Shown here in pieces: positions 53,280-63,600 of a stretch of DNA of 64,000 nt. Source of the stretch: an uncultured Clostridia bacterium (GTDB taxonomy: Bacteria; Bacillota; Clostridia; TANB77; CAG-508); the NCBI GenBank assembly GCA_934177485.1, contig CAKPPF010000005.1:21384-85383 (forward strand), read 5' to 3'. Position numbers and translations under genes: made by a program. The number at the start of each line of letters is the position of its first letter. Positions within the stretch are counted from its first letter, which is position 1. The notes under the pieces were generated by a model. That model had not been told where the DNA came from. It ran no database searches and saw only the letters and a list, made by a program, of their open reading frames with translations.

Positions 53280-54042
53280 TTAATCCTCCATATTTATTAT
53301 TAATTCTATTGGACAATGGTCACTTCCCATAACTTCAGAATATATTTTATTGTCTACAACTCTTTTATTTAAAGAATTAGATATTATAAAATAGTCTATT
53401 CTCCAACCAATATTTTTTGCTCTTGAATTTGCCATATATGACCACCATGTGTAAGCATTTTCTTGTTTTGGATATAACATTCTATAACTATCTGTGAAAT
53501 TCTCCTTTAGTAATAATGTCATTTTTTCTCTTTCTTCATCTGTAAAACCCGCATTTCCGTCTATTTGATTTTGGATTTTTCAAATCAATTTCTTTATGCG
53601 CAACATTTAAATCTCCACATAGTATTACTGGTTTTGTTTGGTTAAGTTCATTTAAATAATTTCTAAAATCGTCTTCCCAAACTTGTCTATATTCTAATCT
53701 TTCTAATCCTCTTTTAGAATTAGGTGTATAACAATTAACCATATAAAATTTTTTATATTCTAATGTTATTACTCTTCCCTCTTTATCATGTTCTTCAATT
53801 CCTATCCCATTTCTAACAGATATTGGTTTTTCTTTGGTTAAAATAAGAGTTCCTGAATATCCTCTTTTTTCTGCATCATTCCAATACTCATAATAGCCAT
53901 TAAATGAGAAATCTGCTTGTTCCTTTTGCATTTTTGTTTCTTGAATACAAAAAATATCTGCATTTACTTCTTTAAAAAAATCTATAAATCCTTTATTTAT
54001 TGCTGCTCTTAGTCCATTAACATTCCACGAAACTATTTTCAT
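53280..54042 (-). pseudogene. xth: Exonuclease III, split by a single-base frameshift near 53557
   Basis: Exonuclease III (AP endonuclease) acts in base-excision repair. From ATG 54042 (MKIVSWNVNGLRAAINKGF) the frame holds QETK, the catalytic Tyr region, GDLNVAHKEIDLKNPKSN and stops soon after at a TGA. The rest (GFTDEER region, then GWRIDYFII and GSDHCPIEL with the catalytic His) continues in another frame to 53280. Removing one base from CGGAAA (53554-53559) joins the two into a normal ~253-residue protein with all catalytic residues intact. Either the gene is recently inactivated or the base is a sequencing error. It lies between dnaB and the permease gene. Confidence 0.85.
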
Positions 54043-54068
54043 ATTACTTAAATCCTCCAAGTAAGCTA

Positions 54069-55397
54069 TTATCTATTTTTATCCATATTAACAAATTTTG
54101 TGTAATTTCCAAACCAGAATAATTCAACAGTTCCTGTTGAGCCAGCTCTATGCTTTGCTAAAATTACTTCAGCAACATTTTTCTTTTCGCTATCTTCATT
54201 GTAATAGTCATCCCTATATAAAAACATTACTATATCAGCATCTTGTTCTATTGCACCTGATTCACGAAGATCTGAAAGCATTGGTCTATGGTCTGGTCTT
54301 TGTTCTGGAGCTCTTGATAATTGTGAAAGAGCAATTACAGGTACGTTTATTTCCTTTGCAAGTATTTTTAATGATCTACTTATTTCTGATATTTCTTGCT
54401 CACGACTACCACCTTTTTTATTGCTTCCTGTTATTAATTGCAAATAATCTATTACAACAAGTCCTATATTTTTTTCTAGTTTTAGTTTTCTACATTTTGC
54501 TCTTATTTCCATTACAGAAATTCCTGGTGTATCATCTATATATATATTTGATTCAGACAATGGTCCTAAACTACTTGCAAGTTTTTCCCAATCTTGTTCA
54601 TCTAGTTTTCCTGTTCTAACTTTATTACTATCTACCATTGCTTCACTACAAAGAATTCTGTTTACCATTTGTTCTTTTGACATTTCCAAGCTAAATATGG
54701 CAACTGGTACTTTTGCTCTAACAGCTGCATTTGTTGCAATATTTAGTGCAAAAGCTGATTTTCCCATTGCAGGACGTGCTGCAACTAGTACTAAGTCTGA
54801 ACCATGAAGTCCTGCTGTTTTATAGTCTAAATCTATGAAACCCGTAGGTACTCCGGTTATATGTTGTTTTTGATTGTATAATTGTTCTATTTGTGCAAAT
54901 GTTTCTATTAATATATCTTTTATTGGTGTATATCCTTTTTGATTTTTAGATTGCATTACATCAAAAATTTTTCTTTCTGCACTATCCATAATGTCTTCTA
55001 CTTCTTCTGTTGGGTCATATCCTAATGTAATTATTTCATTAGCAGTTTTTATAAGGCTTCTTAATATGGATTTTTCTTCTACTATTTTTATGTATTTATC
55101 TACATTTGCTGTTGTTGGAACTTTTTCTGGTAGTTCTGCAAGGTATTCTAAACCACCTACAGAATCAAATTTTCCCATAGATGATAGTTCATCTTTTAAA
55201 GTTATTATATCTACAGGTTCTGCTCTATTATATAGATTTAGTATGGCTGTATATATTGTTTTATTGTCTTCTCTATAAAAATCTTCTGGTTTAAGTACTT
55301 CTATTGCAGCAATTACAGCATCTTTATCTGTAAGCATGCTTCCTATAACAGCTTGTTCGGCTTCTATATCGTTTGGTGGTATTTTTCCTATATCCAT
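54069..55397 (-). CDS. dnaB: Replicative DNA helicase DnaB
   Basis: Hexameric helicase that unwinds DNA at the fork (called DnaC in B. subtilis). About 442 residues from ATG 55397 (MDIGKIPPNDIEAEQAVIGSML) after AAGGGAG. N-terminal helical domain, then the RecA-like core with Walker A ARPAMGKSAFALN, Walker B VVIDYLQLI and the arginine finger region GSREQEISEISRSLK; LSQLSRAPEQR and LRESGAIEQDADIVMFL are also standard. Third gene of gdpP-rplI-dnaB. A GGGCAGG repeat sits in the 88-base gap after rplI. Confidence 0.98.
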   Translation of the reverse strand: MDIGKIPPNDIEAEQAVIGSMLTDKDAVIAAIEVLKPEDFYREDNKTIYTAILNLYNRAEPVDIITLKDELSSMGKFDSVGGLEYLAELPEKVPTTANVDKYIKIVEEKSILRSLIKTANEIITLGYDPTEEVEDIMDSAERKIFDVMQSKNQKGYTPIKDILIETFAQIEQLYNQKQHITGVPTGFIDLDYKTAGLHGSDLVLVAARPAMGKSAFALNIATNAAVRAKVPVAIFSLEMSKEQMVNRILCSEAMVDSNKVRTGKLDEQDWEKLASSLGPLSESNIYIDDTPGISVMEIRAKCRKLKLEKNIGLVVIDYLQLITGSNKKGGSREQEISEISRSLKILAKEINVPVIALSQLSRAPEQRPDHRPMLSDLRESGAIEQDADIVMFLYRDDYYNEDSEKKNVAEVILAKHRAGSTGTVELFWFGNYTKFVNMDKNR

Positions 55398-55427
55398 AAT
55401 TATTTCTCCCTTATAAATTGGTATTTT

Positions 55428-55453
55428 AGGCAGGCACAAGACCTGTCCCTACA
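55428..55453. repeat. GGGCAGG repeat, copy 9 (short form) inside the gdpP-rplI-dnaB cluster
   Basis: AGGCAGG-CACAAGA-CCTGTCC, then CTACA. It lies in the dnaB leader, so it is transcribed if the cluster is an operon. Confidence 0.85.
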
Positions 55454-55485
55454 TAATCTCTACAATTTTTTATTACCATTCCAAA

Positions 55486-55932
55486 TTATAGTTCATTGAT
55501 GTTTATTTTTAACTTTCCTGTTATTCCTTCGTATAGTTTTACATCAATTGTAAATGTTCCTATTTCTTTTATAGCTTGTTTTAATAGGATCTTTTTCTTA
55601 TCTATATCAACATTGTATTGCTTTTTTAATTCTGTAGAAATTTCTTTTGAAGTAATTGATCCAAATATTTTTCCATTTTCTCCAGCTTTTACTTTAATTG
55701 TTAATAACATTTCTGATAATTGTTTTTTAATTTTTTCTGCATTTTCTTTCTCTTGCTCTTTTTTAAAATTTACTGAGTCTTGTCTTCCTTTTAATTTTGA
55801 CATATTTTCTGTATTTGCTTCAACTGCAAGTTTTCTTGGAAATAAAAAGTTTCTTGCATAGCCATCATTTGCATTAATTACCTCATCTTTTTTTCCTACG
55901 CCTTTAATGTCTTGCATTAATATAACTTTCAT
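55486..55932 (-). CDS. rplI: 50S ribosomal protein L9
   Basis: L9 binds 23S rRNA and spans out from the L1 side of the 50S subunit. 148 residues: MKVILMQDIKGVGKKDEVINA, NDGYARNFLFPRKLAVEA, a central Lys/Glu-rich connecting helix (NFKKEQEKENAEKIKKQ) and the C-terminal domain KAGENGKIFGSITSKEI. AAGGAGG lies upstream. It follows gdpP after a 134-base leader that can fold. Confidence 0.98.
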   Translation of the reverse strand: MKVILMQDIKGVGKKDEVINANDGYARNFLFPRKLAVEANTENMSKLKGRQDSVNFKKEQEKENAEKIKKQLSEMLLTIKVKAGENGKIFGSITSKEISTELKKQYNVDIDKKKILLKQAIKEIGTFTIDVKLYEGITGKLKININEL

Positions 55933-55962
55933 ATATTTTCCTCCTTTAAATTTTAAATTAAA

Positions 55963-56036
55963 GGTTAGAGTTAAATATTCTACCTACTAGGAAATTTTTT
56001 CTTTCCGTCGTTTTGTTCTAATCTTCATCTCTAACC
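55963..56036 (-). promoter_or_regulatory. rplI leader hairpin
   Basis: On the minus strand GGTTAGAG (56036-56029) pairs with CTCTAACC (55970-55963); inside, GGAAAG and CTTTCC-like AATTTCC can form a second stem. The 3' arm is part of TCTAACCTTTAATTT, which recurs with one change in the rpsG leader at the same distance from the ribosome site. Confidence 0.5.
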
Positions 56037-56066
56037 TAAAACTTTTGTATTTAACTTAAGAAAAAA

Positions 56067-58079
56067 CTATATTTCTGTAAAATATTCGTTTATTCTAATT
56101 ATCAACTCTTGTTTTGCATCTTCTATTGAGATTCCCTCTAGTTGAGCACCAGCAACAGTTATGTGACCACCACCACCAAGTTTTTCTAATATAACTTGCA
56201 CGTTTATATCTCCAATTGAACGTCCACTTACAAAGATTTTATCTCCGTTTTTTCCTAAAACAAATGAGGCTGTAACATCACTTATTGTAAGTAGTTCATC
56301 TGCTGCTTTTGCACAAATAAGATTTGCATTTTTGTCTTCGCCATCATATATAGATATTGCAATTGAGTCGTTTATTATTTCTGCATTTTTAACTATATCT
56401 GCAATTTGATTGTAGCTTTTTAAATCACTTTGGAACCATTTTTTAACTCTTAATATATCTACACCTTTCTTTCTCAAGAAAGCTGCCGCTTCAAATGTTC
56501 TTACACCTGTTTTAAATGTAAAGTTTTTGGTATCCATCATAATTCCGGCATATAATCCCTCTGTTTCTAAGCCTGTTAATTCAACATTTGTTTCTGTGTA
56601 TTGTAATATTTCAGTAACAAGCTCTGCTGCTGAAGAAGCATACACTTCATGGAATGTTAAAATTGTGTTTTCTATAAAATCTGGGCTTTTTCTATGATGA
56701 TCGATTACCACAATTTTATTAGTTTTTTCTAGTAATTCTGGAACTTCAACATAATTATTTTTATTAGTATCTACAACAATTAAAAGTGTATCTTCAGTTA
56801 TTTCGTTTAATGCTTCTGTTTTATTTAAGAAAATCCCTTTATATTCATCTTTTTCTTTTATTGCCTCAACAAAGGCATCAATTGACAAGCCTGAAGAAGT
56901 ATTAACTATATTCGCTTTTTTTCCTAAAGTTACAGCTAGTCTATATATTCCTAAGCTAGATCCCATGCTGTCTATATCTGTATTTGTATGTCCCATTACT
57001 ATTACATTTGTTGCTTCTGTAATTATTTGTTCTAATGCTCTAGCTACTGTTCTAGCTTTAACTTTTGTTCTTTTTTCTACTTCTAAAGATTTTCCTCCGA
57101 AGAAAATATATTTTTCATCTTCTCTTACTACTGCCTGGTCTCCACCACGTCCTAAAACAATATCCATAGCAGTTTGTGCAGATTTATATTTTTCATAGTT
57201 TGTATTTCCTTCGTTTGATATTGCTATACTTAATGTTACAGTAACAGTTTCGTCTGTATCTACTTCTTTTATTTCATCTAATATATCAAATTTTTGGTTT
57301 TTAATTTCATTTAAGTCTTTTTGGTTTGTTAAATACGCATATGTTTTTCTATCTGATTTTACAATTGCAGCATTATTTCTATATGCCCAGTCAAATATTT
57401 TCTTTTCAACTTCAGCTAAGATTAATGTTTTTTTATCATCTGGCAACAATTCAATCATTTCATCGTAATTGTCTATCATTACAAAGCCTATACATGATTT
57501 CTCATTTTCAAGCTGTGTTAATGCATCTAAATAGTTTGTATTATCTATAAAATACAAAGTCATCATATACTCATTTTGTTTTTTCTTTCTAGATTTTACA
57601 TATTCGCCATAAATTTTATATTTGTTTTTTCCTATTTCAATTTCTTTTTCTATAGATGTATTTTTTTTGTTTTCTTTATTTAGCTTGTTCTCCATTATAT
57701 CTAATTTTATTTCTTTAGCTAAACCTTTTATTATATTAGATATATCAGTATTTGCAAACTCACTAACAAATTTTGTGCTCTTCCATAGAACTGTTCCATC
57801 TGTTTCCATTATGATTAAAGGAAATGGGGAATTAACAAGTGAATTTTTAATTGTAGAGTCCATATTAAATGTTACATCTTGAATGTGCTTTGATATTTCG
57901 TCTATTCTCTTGTTATCAGTCCATAAAGAATAAATAACCAATAACGCAAATATAATTATTGATGGAATTATATATTTTATATCTTTTACACATAACAATA
58001 CAAAAAGTATTGCTATAACTGCTAAATATATTTTTGTTCTTGAAATTAAATTCTTAAAACTCTTATCGTTTTTGGGCAT
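56067..58079 (-). CDS. gdpP: GdpP-type cyclic-di-AMP phosphodiesterase
   Basis: Membrane-bound DHH-DHHA1 phosphodiesterase that degrades c-di-AMP. About 670 residues from ATG 58079 (MPKNDKSFKNLISR) after AAAGGAGG. Two N-terminal membrane helices (IYLAVIAILFVLLCV; YIIPSIIIFALLVIYSLW), a degenerate PAS domain, a degenerate GGDEF domain (TLSIAISNEG, DIVLGRGGDQAVV) and the DHH domain: GHTNTDIDSMGSS, VVIDHHRKS, with DHHA1 motif GGGGHITVAGAQ at the end. Order and length are as in B. subtilis GdpP (YybT). First gene of gdpP-rplI-dnaB. Confidence 0.97.
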   Translation of the reverse strand: MPKNDKSFKNLISRTKIYLAVIAILFVLLCVKDIKYIIPSIIIFALLVIYSLWTDNKRIDEISKHIQDVTFNMDSTIKNSLVNSPFPLIIMETDGTVLWKSTKFVSEFANTDISNIIKGLAKEIKLDIMENKLNKENKKNTSIEKEIEIGKNKYKIYGEYVKSRKKKQNEYMMTLYFIDNTNYLDALTQLENEKSCIGFVMIDNYDEMIELLPDDKKTLILAEVEKKIFDWAYRNNAAIVKSDRKTYAYLTNQKDLNEIKNQKFDILDEIKEVDTDETVTVTLSIAISNEGNTNYEKYKSAQTAMDIVLGRGGDQAVVREDEKYIFFGGKSLEVEKRTKVKARTVARALEQIITEATNVIVMGHTNTDIDSMGSSLGIYRLAVTLGKKANIVNTSSGLSIDAFVEAIKEKDEYKGIFLNKTEALNEITEDTLLIVVDTNKNNYVEVPELLEKTNKIVVIDHHRKSPDFIENTILTFHEVYASSAAELVTEILQYTETNVELTGLETEGLYAGIMMDTKNFTFKTGVRTFEAAAFLRKKGVDILRVKKWFQSDLKSYNQIADIVKNAEIINDSIAISIYDGEDKNANLICAKAADELLTISDVTASFVLGKNGDKIFVSGRSIGDINVQVILEKLGGGGHITVAGAQLEGISIEDAKQELIIRINEYFTEI

Positions 58080-58148
58080 AAAAACCTCCTTTATAACATA
58101 TATCATTGTACTCTATTTTTATCAGTTTTGTCAAGTTTCTAAGCTAAA

Positions 58149-58190
58149 AGAAGATGACACACAAAATCATTATTGTGTATCATCTTTTTT
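58149..58190. terminator. Terminator after the glycosyltransferase genes
   Basis: GATGATACACA and TGTGTGTCATC pair on the minus strand (one U-G pair), followed by TTCTTTT. On the plus strand the same stem has an A-C mismatch, so it probably serves the minus-strand genes. Confidence 0.85.
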
Positions 58191-59068
58191 TAATGTATTT
58201 TAGCTATAATTTCTTTATAATATTTTTCGTCTTTAATGTCTATTATATTGCTTCTTCCATTTTTAACTTCTGTGACATATTTGTTTTCTATTCTTATCTT
58301 TTCTGTAGCCTTTCTTAAAAACCATTCATACTCAATATCGACATGACCTATATCTATTGCTATGTATCCTGCTTTATATAAATCATATGCCAATACAGTT
58401 GCTGTTGGGCCTAAGGCAAGTAAAATTAGTCTGTCTTTTTTGACTTTTTTTACTTCTGCTAAAATACTTTCATAGCAAGCAAAAGCATTTTCAGAAGGAC
58501 AAATTATTCTTTGTATTGAGGCTGCATTATTGAATAAGTCATTACCAACACCTAGTCTGCTCTGTTCTCCTTCAACTATAATAATATCTTTTTTATTCCA
58601 GATCTGCCTTAATTTCCTTACATATTCTTTTACAAAGCCTTTATCTTTATAATCTATATAAAATCTGCTTATATTAGAAGAATAATACTGTTTATTTTTT
58701 GAAAGAAGTTTTAATAATTTAAATTTATTGTTTTTTAGCCATTTCTTCCAAAAATTATTAGCAAAGTCATTGTATTTCTCTGAATATTCTAAATCAATTA
58801 TATTATTAATTCCTACCAATAGTTTATCTTCACTACTATTTAATACTTCTTCTAACTTCTTTGCTAATTCCTCATCATATTTTTGATAATTCATTCCAGT
58901 TCCACAAATCATGTCAAACTCTCCATCACCATATCTTGTAATAGAGCAACCTTCATTTACTATTTTTTCTATTGTTTCTTCTGGACTTTTTATCTTAAAT
59001 CCACTTAATATGTCTTTTACTGTTGCAGTATATTTTTTAGAATTATTTCTCTTCAATTTTATTTTCAT
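58190..59068 (-). CDS. GT-D fold glycosyltransferase (DUF1792 family)
   Basis: 292 residues with the DUF1792 signature near residue 43, RYGDGEFDMICG; in the streptococcal enzyme of this family (DUF1792/GalT1 of serine-rich repeat protein glycosylation) the DGE motif binds metal and UDP-sugar. Also seen: EGEQSRLGVGNDLFNNA, LLALGPTATVLAYDL and IDIGHVDIEYEWFLRK, all conserved in the family. It overlaps the preceding glycosyltransferase gene by 26 bases. Probable role: adding a sugar to surface glycoproteins or a wall glycan; the acceptor is not known. Confidence 0.88.
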   Translation of the reverse strand: MKIKLKRNNSKKYTATVKDILSGFKIKSPEETIEKIVNEGCSITRYGDGEFDMICGTGMNYQKYDEELAKKLEEVLNSSEDKLLVGINNIIDLEYSEKYNDFANNFWKKWLKNNKFKLLKLLSKNKQYYSSNISRFYIDYKDKGFVKEYVRKLRQIWNKKDIIIVEGEQSRLGVGNDLFNNAASIQRIICPSENAFACYESILAEVKKVKKDRLILLALGPTATVLAYDLYKAGYIAIDIGHVDIEYEWFLRKATEKIRIENKYVTEVKNGRSNIIDIKDEKYYKEIIAKIH

Positions 59069-60317
59069 ATTCTTCTCCTACTTTATTCTTAAATTTATCC
59101 CACAACTTATTTACTTTTAAATATTCCTGATAATGAATTTCTACATCATTATCATATTTTTCAAGTTCATCAATTAAACATGAGAAATCACATGTTTTAA
59201 ATTTTGTATTTATTTTATAAACACTTTTTTCTAGGTTTTCTTTTGCTTCGTCAATAATTTTTCTATAGTTTTCTCTATCTTTAATATAATAAAATAATGG
59301 TTTATATCTTATCCACCCTATTGTTGCTTTTAAAAATCTTTGTTCTATTTCAGCATCTAAAAGTTGTTTACTAGTCAATTGTTCTGGGTATCTCTCTCTC
59401 ATTATTTTTGAGTACTGCAAAAATGAATCATGAAAATGATATGTAGGTACCTTTAAAACAGTAGCTTCTTTTTCTTTTAATGCACATGAAAAGAATGTGT
59501 CCTCGCCTCTGGCATTTGGTGGATTATAAAAAGCTGGTATTTTATTAATATCTTTTAAATTTAAACACAAGCCTGAACCTAGTACAAAATTTTCTTCTCC
59601 TATTTTCTTTATTACTTTTGCTTTACTATTTTCACTTATAATTAATGGATCAGCATACGATATTCCACTTGGATTTTTTCTCATTTCTTGAATTTTTTTC
59701 CATGAAATTACTTCATTTTCTAAAGCATTAATAAAGTTTTTATAGTCTTGCTTAGTTATATCTTTTGTGTATTTTATGTATGGTACAGGATTCATCATTC
59801 CGCATCGATATCCTTGTGTTACATTGGAATTTTGTATATTCTTTATGTGTTGCAATAAGTTTTTCTGTTTTATCCATGACAAAGTATTATCTTCATTTAA
59901 GACACTAGCTACAGGATATTCATCATCATCCCAAAATAAAATATAATCCATTTTATGCTGCATTGCACAATATAAAATAGTATTTCTTGCTTTTGCATAT
60001 CCATTTCCCAAAAATAATTTTGTTTCTTCTTTTGTCATTTTATATCTTGACATTAACACCTTTTGATATTCTAAAATATTTTCAGGTGTAATATATTTTA
60101 TTCTTATATTTTTATATACTTTGGGTAATATTCCGTAAAAGTCTGTTCTAATAGTATGTTGGTAACTTAAATCAAATAAAATATAAATTGTTAAATTTAC
60201 CTTTGCGTCAAACTCTTTTAATTGATCTACCATAAATTGTCCATAATTGTTTATAATCTTGCATACATTAGGTCTACCACTTATAAATCCGATTCCAAAA
60301 TTTATTTCGTTATTCAT
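59043..60317 (-). CDS. GT-A-like glycosyltransferase with a DxD motif
   Basis: 424 residues, soluble, from ATG 60317. The region GYAKARNTILYCAMQHKMDYILFWDDDEYP (about 107-136, quoted in part) is typical of GT-A enzymes: a nucleotide-sugar binding helix followed by a DDD metal motif (FWDDDEYP). GSGLCLNLKDINKIP and NARGEDTFFSCALKE in the second half resemble acceptor-site and catalytic segments of GT2-like enzymes. The last ~80 residues are charged helix. The exact family is not recognised. It precedes and overlaps the GT-D gene, so both probably act on the same glycan. Confidence 0.75.
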   Translation of the reverse strand: MNNEINFGIGFISGRPNVCKIINNYGQFMVDQLKEFDAKVNLTIYILFDLSYQHTIRTDFYGILPKVYKNIRIKYITPENILEYQKVLMSRYKMTKEETKLFLGNGYAKARNTILYCAMQHKMDYILFWDDDEYPVASVLNEDNTLSWIKQKNLLQHIKNIQNSNVTQGYRCGMMNPVPYIKYTKDITKQDYKNFINALENEVISWKKIQEMRKNPSGISYADPLIISENSKAKVIKKIGEENFVLGSGLCLNLKDINKIPAFYNPPNARGEDTFFSCALKEKEATVLKVPTYHFHDSFLQYSKIMRERYPEQLTSKQLLDAEIEQRFLKATIGWIRYKPLFYYIKDRENYRKIIDEAKENLEKSVYKINTKFKTCDFSCLIDELEKYDNDVEIHYQEYLKVNKLWDKFKNKVGEEYENKIEEK

Positions 60318-60370
60318 AAAAGTCCTTTCTAACTTTAATTGTCATAGTTATTATAAATCAAATATATATC

Positions 60371-60398
60371 ATTATATCACATTTTATTTTTTTGTCAC
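60371..60398 (-). promoter_or_regulatory. Promoter of the glycosyltransferase pair
   Basis: On the minus strand GTGACA (60398-60393), 16 bases, TATAAT (60376-60371), about 54 bases before the start codon. Confidence 0.65.
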
Positions 60399-60438
60399 GC
60401 TTTTAATTGAAGATTGTTATTAAATAATGGTTTATTTT

Positions 60439-60464
60439 GGACAGGCACAAGACCTGCCCCTACA
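60439..60464. repeat. GGGCAGG repeat, copy 10 (short form)
   Basis: GGACAGG-CACAAGA-CCTGCCC, then CTACA, between the glycosyltransferase promoter and rpoC. Confidence 0.85.
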
Positions 60465-60485
60465 TTTTTTTTAATTTGTTTCTTT

Positions 60486-60518
60486 GCAAATATGCACTGC
60501 CTAAGGTAACTTAACCTT
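60486..60518 (-). repeat. 33-base repeat, copy B (reverse orientation)
   Basis: GCAAATATGCACTG then CCTAAGGTAACTTAACCTT: exact reverse complement of 22827-22859. Confidence 0.9.
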
Positions 60519-60528
60519 GTTGTATAGT

Positions 60529-60567
60529 AAAAAAGCATACACAAAATTAATGTGTATGCCTTTTTTA
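60529..60567. terminator. Terminator in the rpoC-glycosyltransferase gap
   Basis: AAAAAGCATACACA and TGTGTATGCCTTTTT pair around AAATTAA with A and T runs. It probably ends rpoC transcripts on the minus strand, after the tripartite element. Confidence 0.85.
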
Positions 60568-60697
60568 TATAGTAGGAAATTTCTCCGAAATTCCTACTAT
60601 ATAAAATGCTATAATCGCTATTGCCTTTGAGATTTGCTCATTTCATTCGCAAACTCAAATCGGCGAGAACAAAGGGCGACAAAAGTCGCTTTGTTCT
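60566..60697 (-). repeat. Tripartite hairpin-core-hairpin element, copy 3
   Basis: On the minus strand, starting at the rpoC stop: hairpin 1 GAACAAAGCGAC/GTCGCCCTTTGTTC (60697-60666), core GCCGATTTGAG ... CTCAAAGGC and AGCGATTATAG (60664-60609), hairpin 2 TATATAGTAGGAATTT/AAATTTCCTACTATATA (60603-60566). The core stem is TTTGAG/CTCAAA. Confidence 0.85.
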
Positions 60698-63600
60698 TTA
60701 TCCAACTAAATCAGTTTCTGGATTTTGTGGTACAGTTTCTTCAATTTCTGTATTTATTTTAACGTTCTTATATCTTGCCATTCCAGTTCCAGCTGGTATT
60801 AGTTTACCTATAATAACATTTTCTTTTAATCCAATTAATGGATCTATTTTTCCTTTTATAGCTGCATCTGTTAATACTCTTGTTGTTTCTTGGAATGATG
60901 CTGCTGATAAGAAACTATCTGTTGCTAAAGCTGCCTTTGTAATACCAAGAAGTGCTCTTCTTCCTTCTGCAGGTCTTAAGCCTTCTTCTTTAGCTTTTTC
61001 GTTCTTCTCTTCAAAATCGTACATGTCAACTAATGATCCAGCAAACATGTCTGTGTCGCCACTATCTGATATTTTTACTTTTTTAAGCATTTGTCTACCA
61101 ATTACTTCAATATGTTTATCGTTTATATCAACACCTTGGTTTCTATAAACTTTTTGTACTTCTTGAATTAAGTAATTGTATACTCCATCTGGTCCATTTA
61201 TTGCAAGTATTTCGTTTGGATTTACAGAACCTTCTGTTATTTGATCTCCAGCTTCTATTACATCTCCATCTTTAACATGCAATTTTGATCCAAATGGTAT
61301 TGTGTAAGTTTTTGAATCTTCTTTTGAAGTAACTATTACTTCTTTTTTCTTTTTATCTTCTTTAATGCTTACTTTACCAGCGATTTCAGAAATTATAGCC
61401 ATTCCTTTTGGTTTTCTAGCTTCAAATAACTCTTCAACCCTTGGAAGACCTTGTGTAATATCTCCACCAGCTACACCACCTTCGTGGAAAGTTCTCATTG
61501 TAAGCTGTGTACCAGGTTCACCAATTGATTGAGCAGCAATTATACCTACTGGTTCACCAATTGTAACTTCTTCTCCTGTTGCAAGTCCTTTACCATAGCA
61601 TTTTGCACAAACACCATGTTTTGTTCTACAACATAAAGATGAACGTACTCTTAATTCTTCAATTCCTGATGCAACAATTTTTTCAGCTATATCTGTTGAT
61701 ATCATTGTGTCTTTATCAACTATTAATTCTTTAGTATTTGGATTATATACATCTTCTAGTGCATATCTTCCTATTAATCTTTCTTCTAAAGTTTCTAGTA
61801 CTTGATTTCCGTCTTTTATGTCTCTTACTATTATTCCTTCATGAGTTCCACAGTCTTCTTCTCTAACAATTATATCTTGACTTACATCAACTAATCTTCT
61901 TGTTAAGTAACCAGAATCGGCTGTTCTTAAAGCTGTATCTGCTAGACCTTTTCTTCCACCATGTGATGAAATGAAGTATTCTAGTGGGTCTAATCCCTCT
62001 CTAAAGTTTGCCTTAATTGGTATTTCTACTGCTTTACCTTGTGTATCAGCCATAAGTCCTCTCATACCAGCTATTTGTCTTAACTGATTTATATTTCCTC
62101 TGGCTCCAGACCTTGCCATCATGTATATTGGGTTCATATCATCAAAGTTTGCTTCCATTGCTTGAGTTACTTCTTTTGTTGCTGCTTCCCAAACTTTAAT
62201 TGTTTCGTTGTATCTTTCGTCTTCTGTTATTAAACCACGTTTATATTGTTTAGCAATATCTTCAACTTTTTTATCTGCAGCTGCTAGTATTTCTTCTTTT
62301 TCTTTAGGGCTTGTTACGTCTGCAGCACTAACTGTAATAGCACCCTTTGTTGAATATTTAAATCCTGTTGCCTTTATATAGTCTAATACTTCTGCCGCTT
62401 GGCTTAATCCATGTTTTTCAATACATTTAGCAACTATTTTTCCAAGGTTCTTTTTAACTACTGGGAAGTCAATTTCTAGTTTGAATTCTTCGTCTGGATT
62501 GCTTCTGTCTACAAATCCTAAATCTTGTGGTATACCTTGGTTGTATATTACTCTACCAACAGTAGTTTCAATTTTTTTAGATTTTACTTCTCCATTTATA
62601 TTTTTATACATTCTTATAAATACTTTTGCATGTAAACCTAAATCTCCATTTTGATATGCTAGAAGTGCTTCTTCAACATCTTTAAAGTACATTCCTTCTC
62701 CAGGTTCTCCGTCTTCTTCCATTGTTAAGTAGTAACTTCCTAAAATCATATCTTGTGTTGGTACTGTAACTGGCTTACCATCTTGTGGTTTAAGTAAGTT
62801 ATTTACAGATAACATTAAATATCTTGCTTCAGCTTGTGCTTCTGGTGATAATGGTACGTGTATAGCCATTTGGTCACCATCGAAATCGGCATTGAAAGCT
62901 GTACATACTAATGGGTGTAATTTTATAGCTCTTCCTTCTACTAATACTGGTTCAAATGCTTGTATACCTAATCTGTGTAGTGTTGGAGCACGGTTTAACA
63001 TTACTGGATGATCTTTTATAACTTCATCTAATATATCCCATACTTCTGGTCTTAGTCTTTCAACCATTCTTTTAGCATTTTTAATGTTATGTGCAATTCC
63101 TCTTCCTACTAATTCCTTCATTACAAATGGTTTAAATAGTTCTACTGCCATTTCTTTAGGAACACCACATTGATAAATTTTCAATTCTGGACCAACAACT
63201 ATAACTGAACGTCCAGAATAGTCAACTCTTTTTCCTAGTAAGTTTTGTCTAAATCTACCTTGTTTTCCTTTTAACATGTCTGATAAAGATTTAAGTGGTC
63301 TGTTTCCAGCTCCTGTTACTGGTCTTCCACGTCTACCGTTATCTATTAATGCATCTACAGATTCTTGTAACATTCTTTTTTCATTTCTTACAATTATTTC
63401 TGGTGCACCTAATTCTAATAATCTTTTTAATCTATTATTTCTGTTTATTACTCTTCTATATAAGTCATTTAAATCTGATGTTGCAAATCTTCCACCATCT
63501 AATTGTACCATTGGTCTTAATTCTGGTGGTATTACTGGTACAACATTCATTACCATCCATTCTGGTCTATTTCCAGATAGTCTAAATGCTTCAACTGTGT

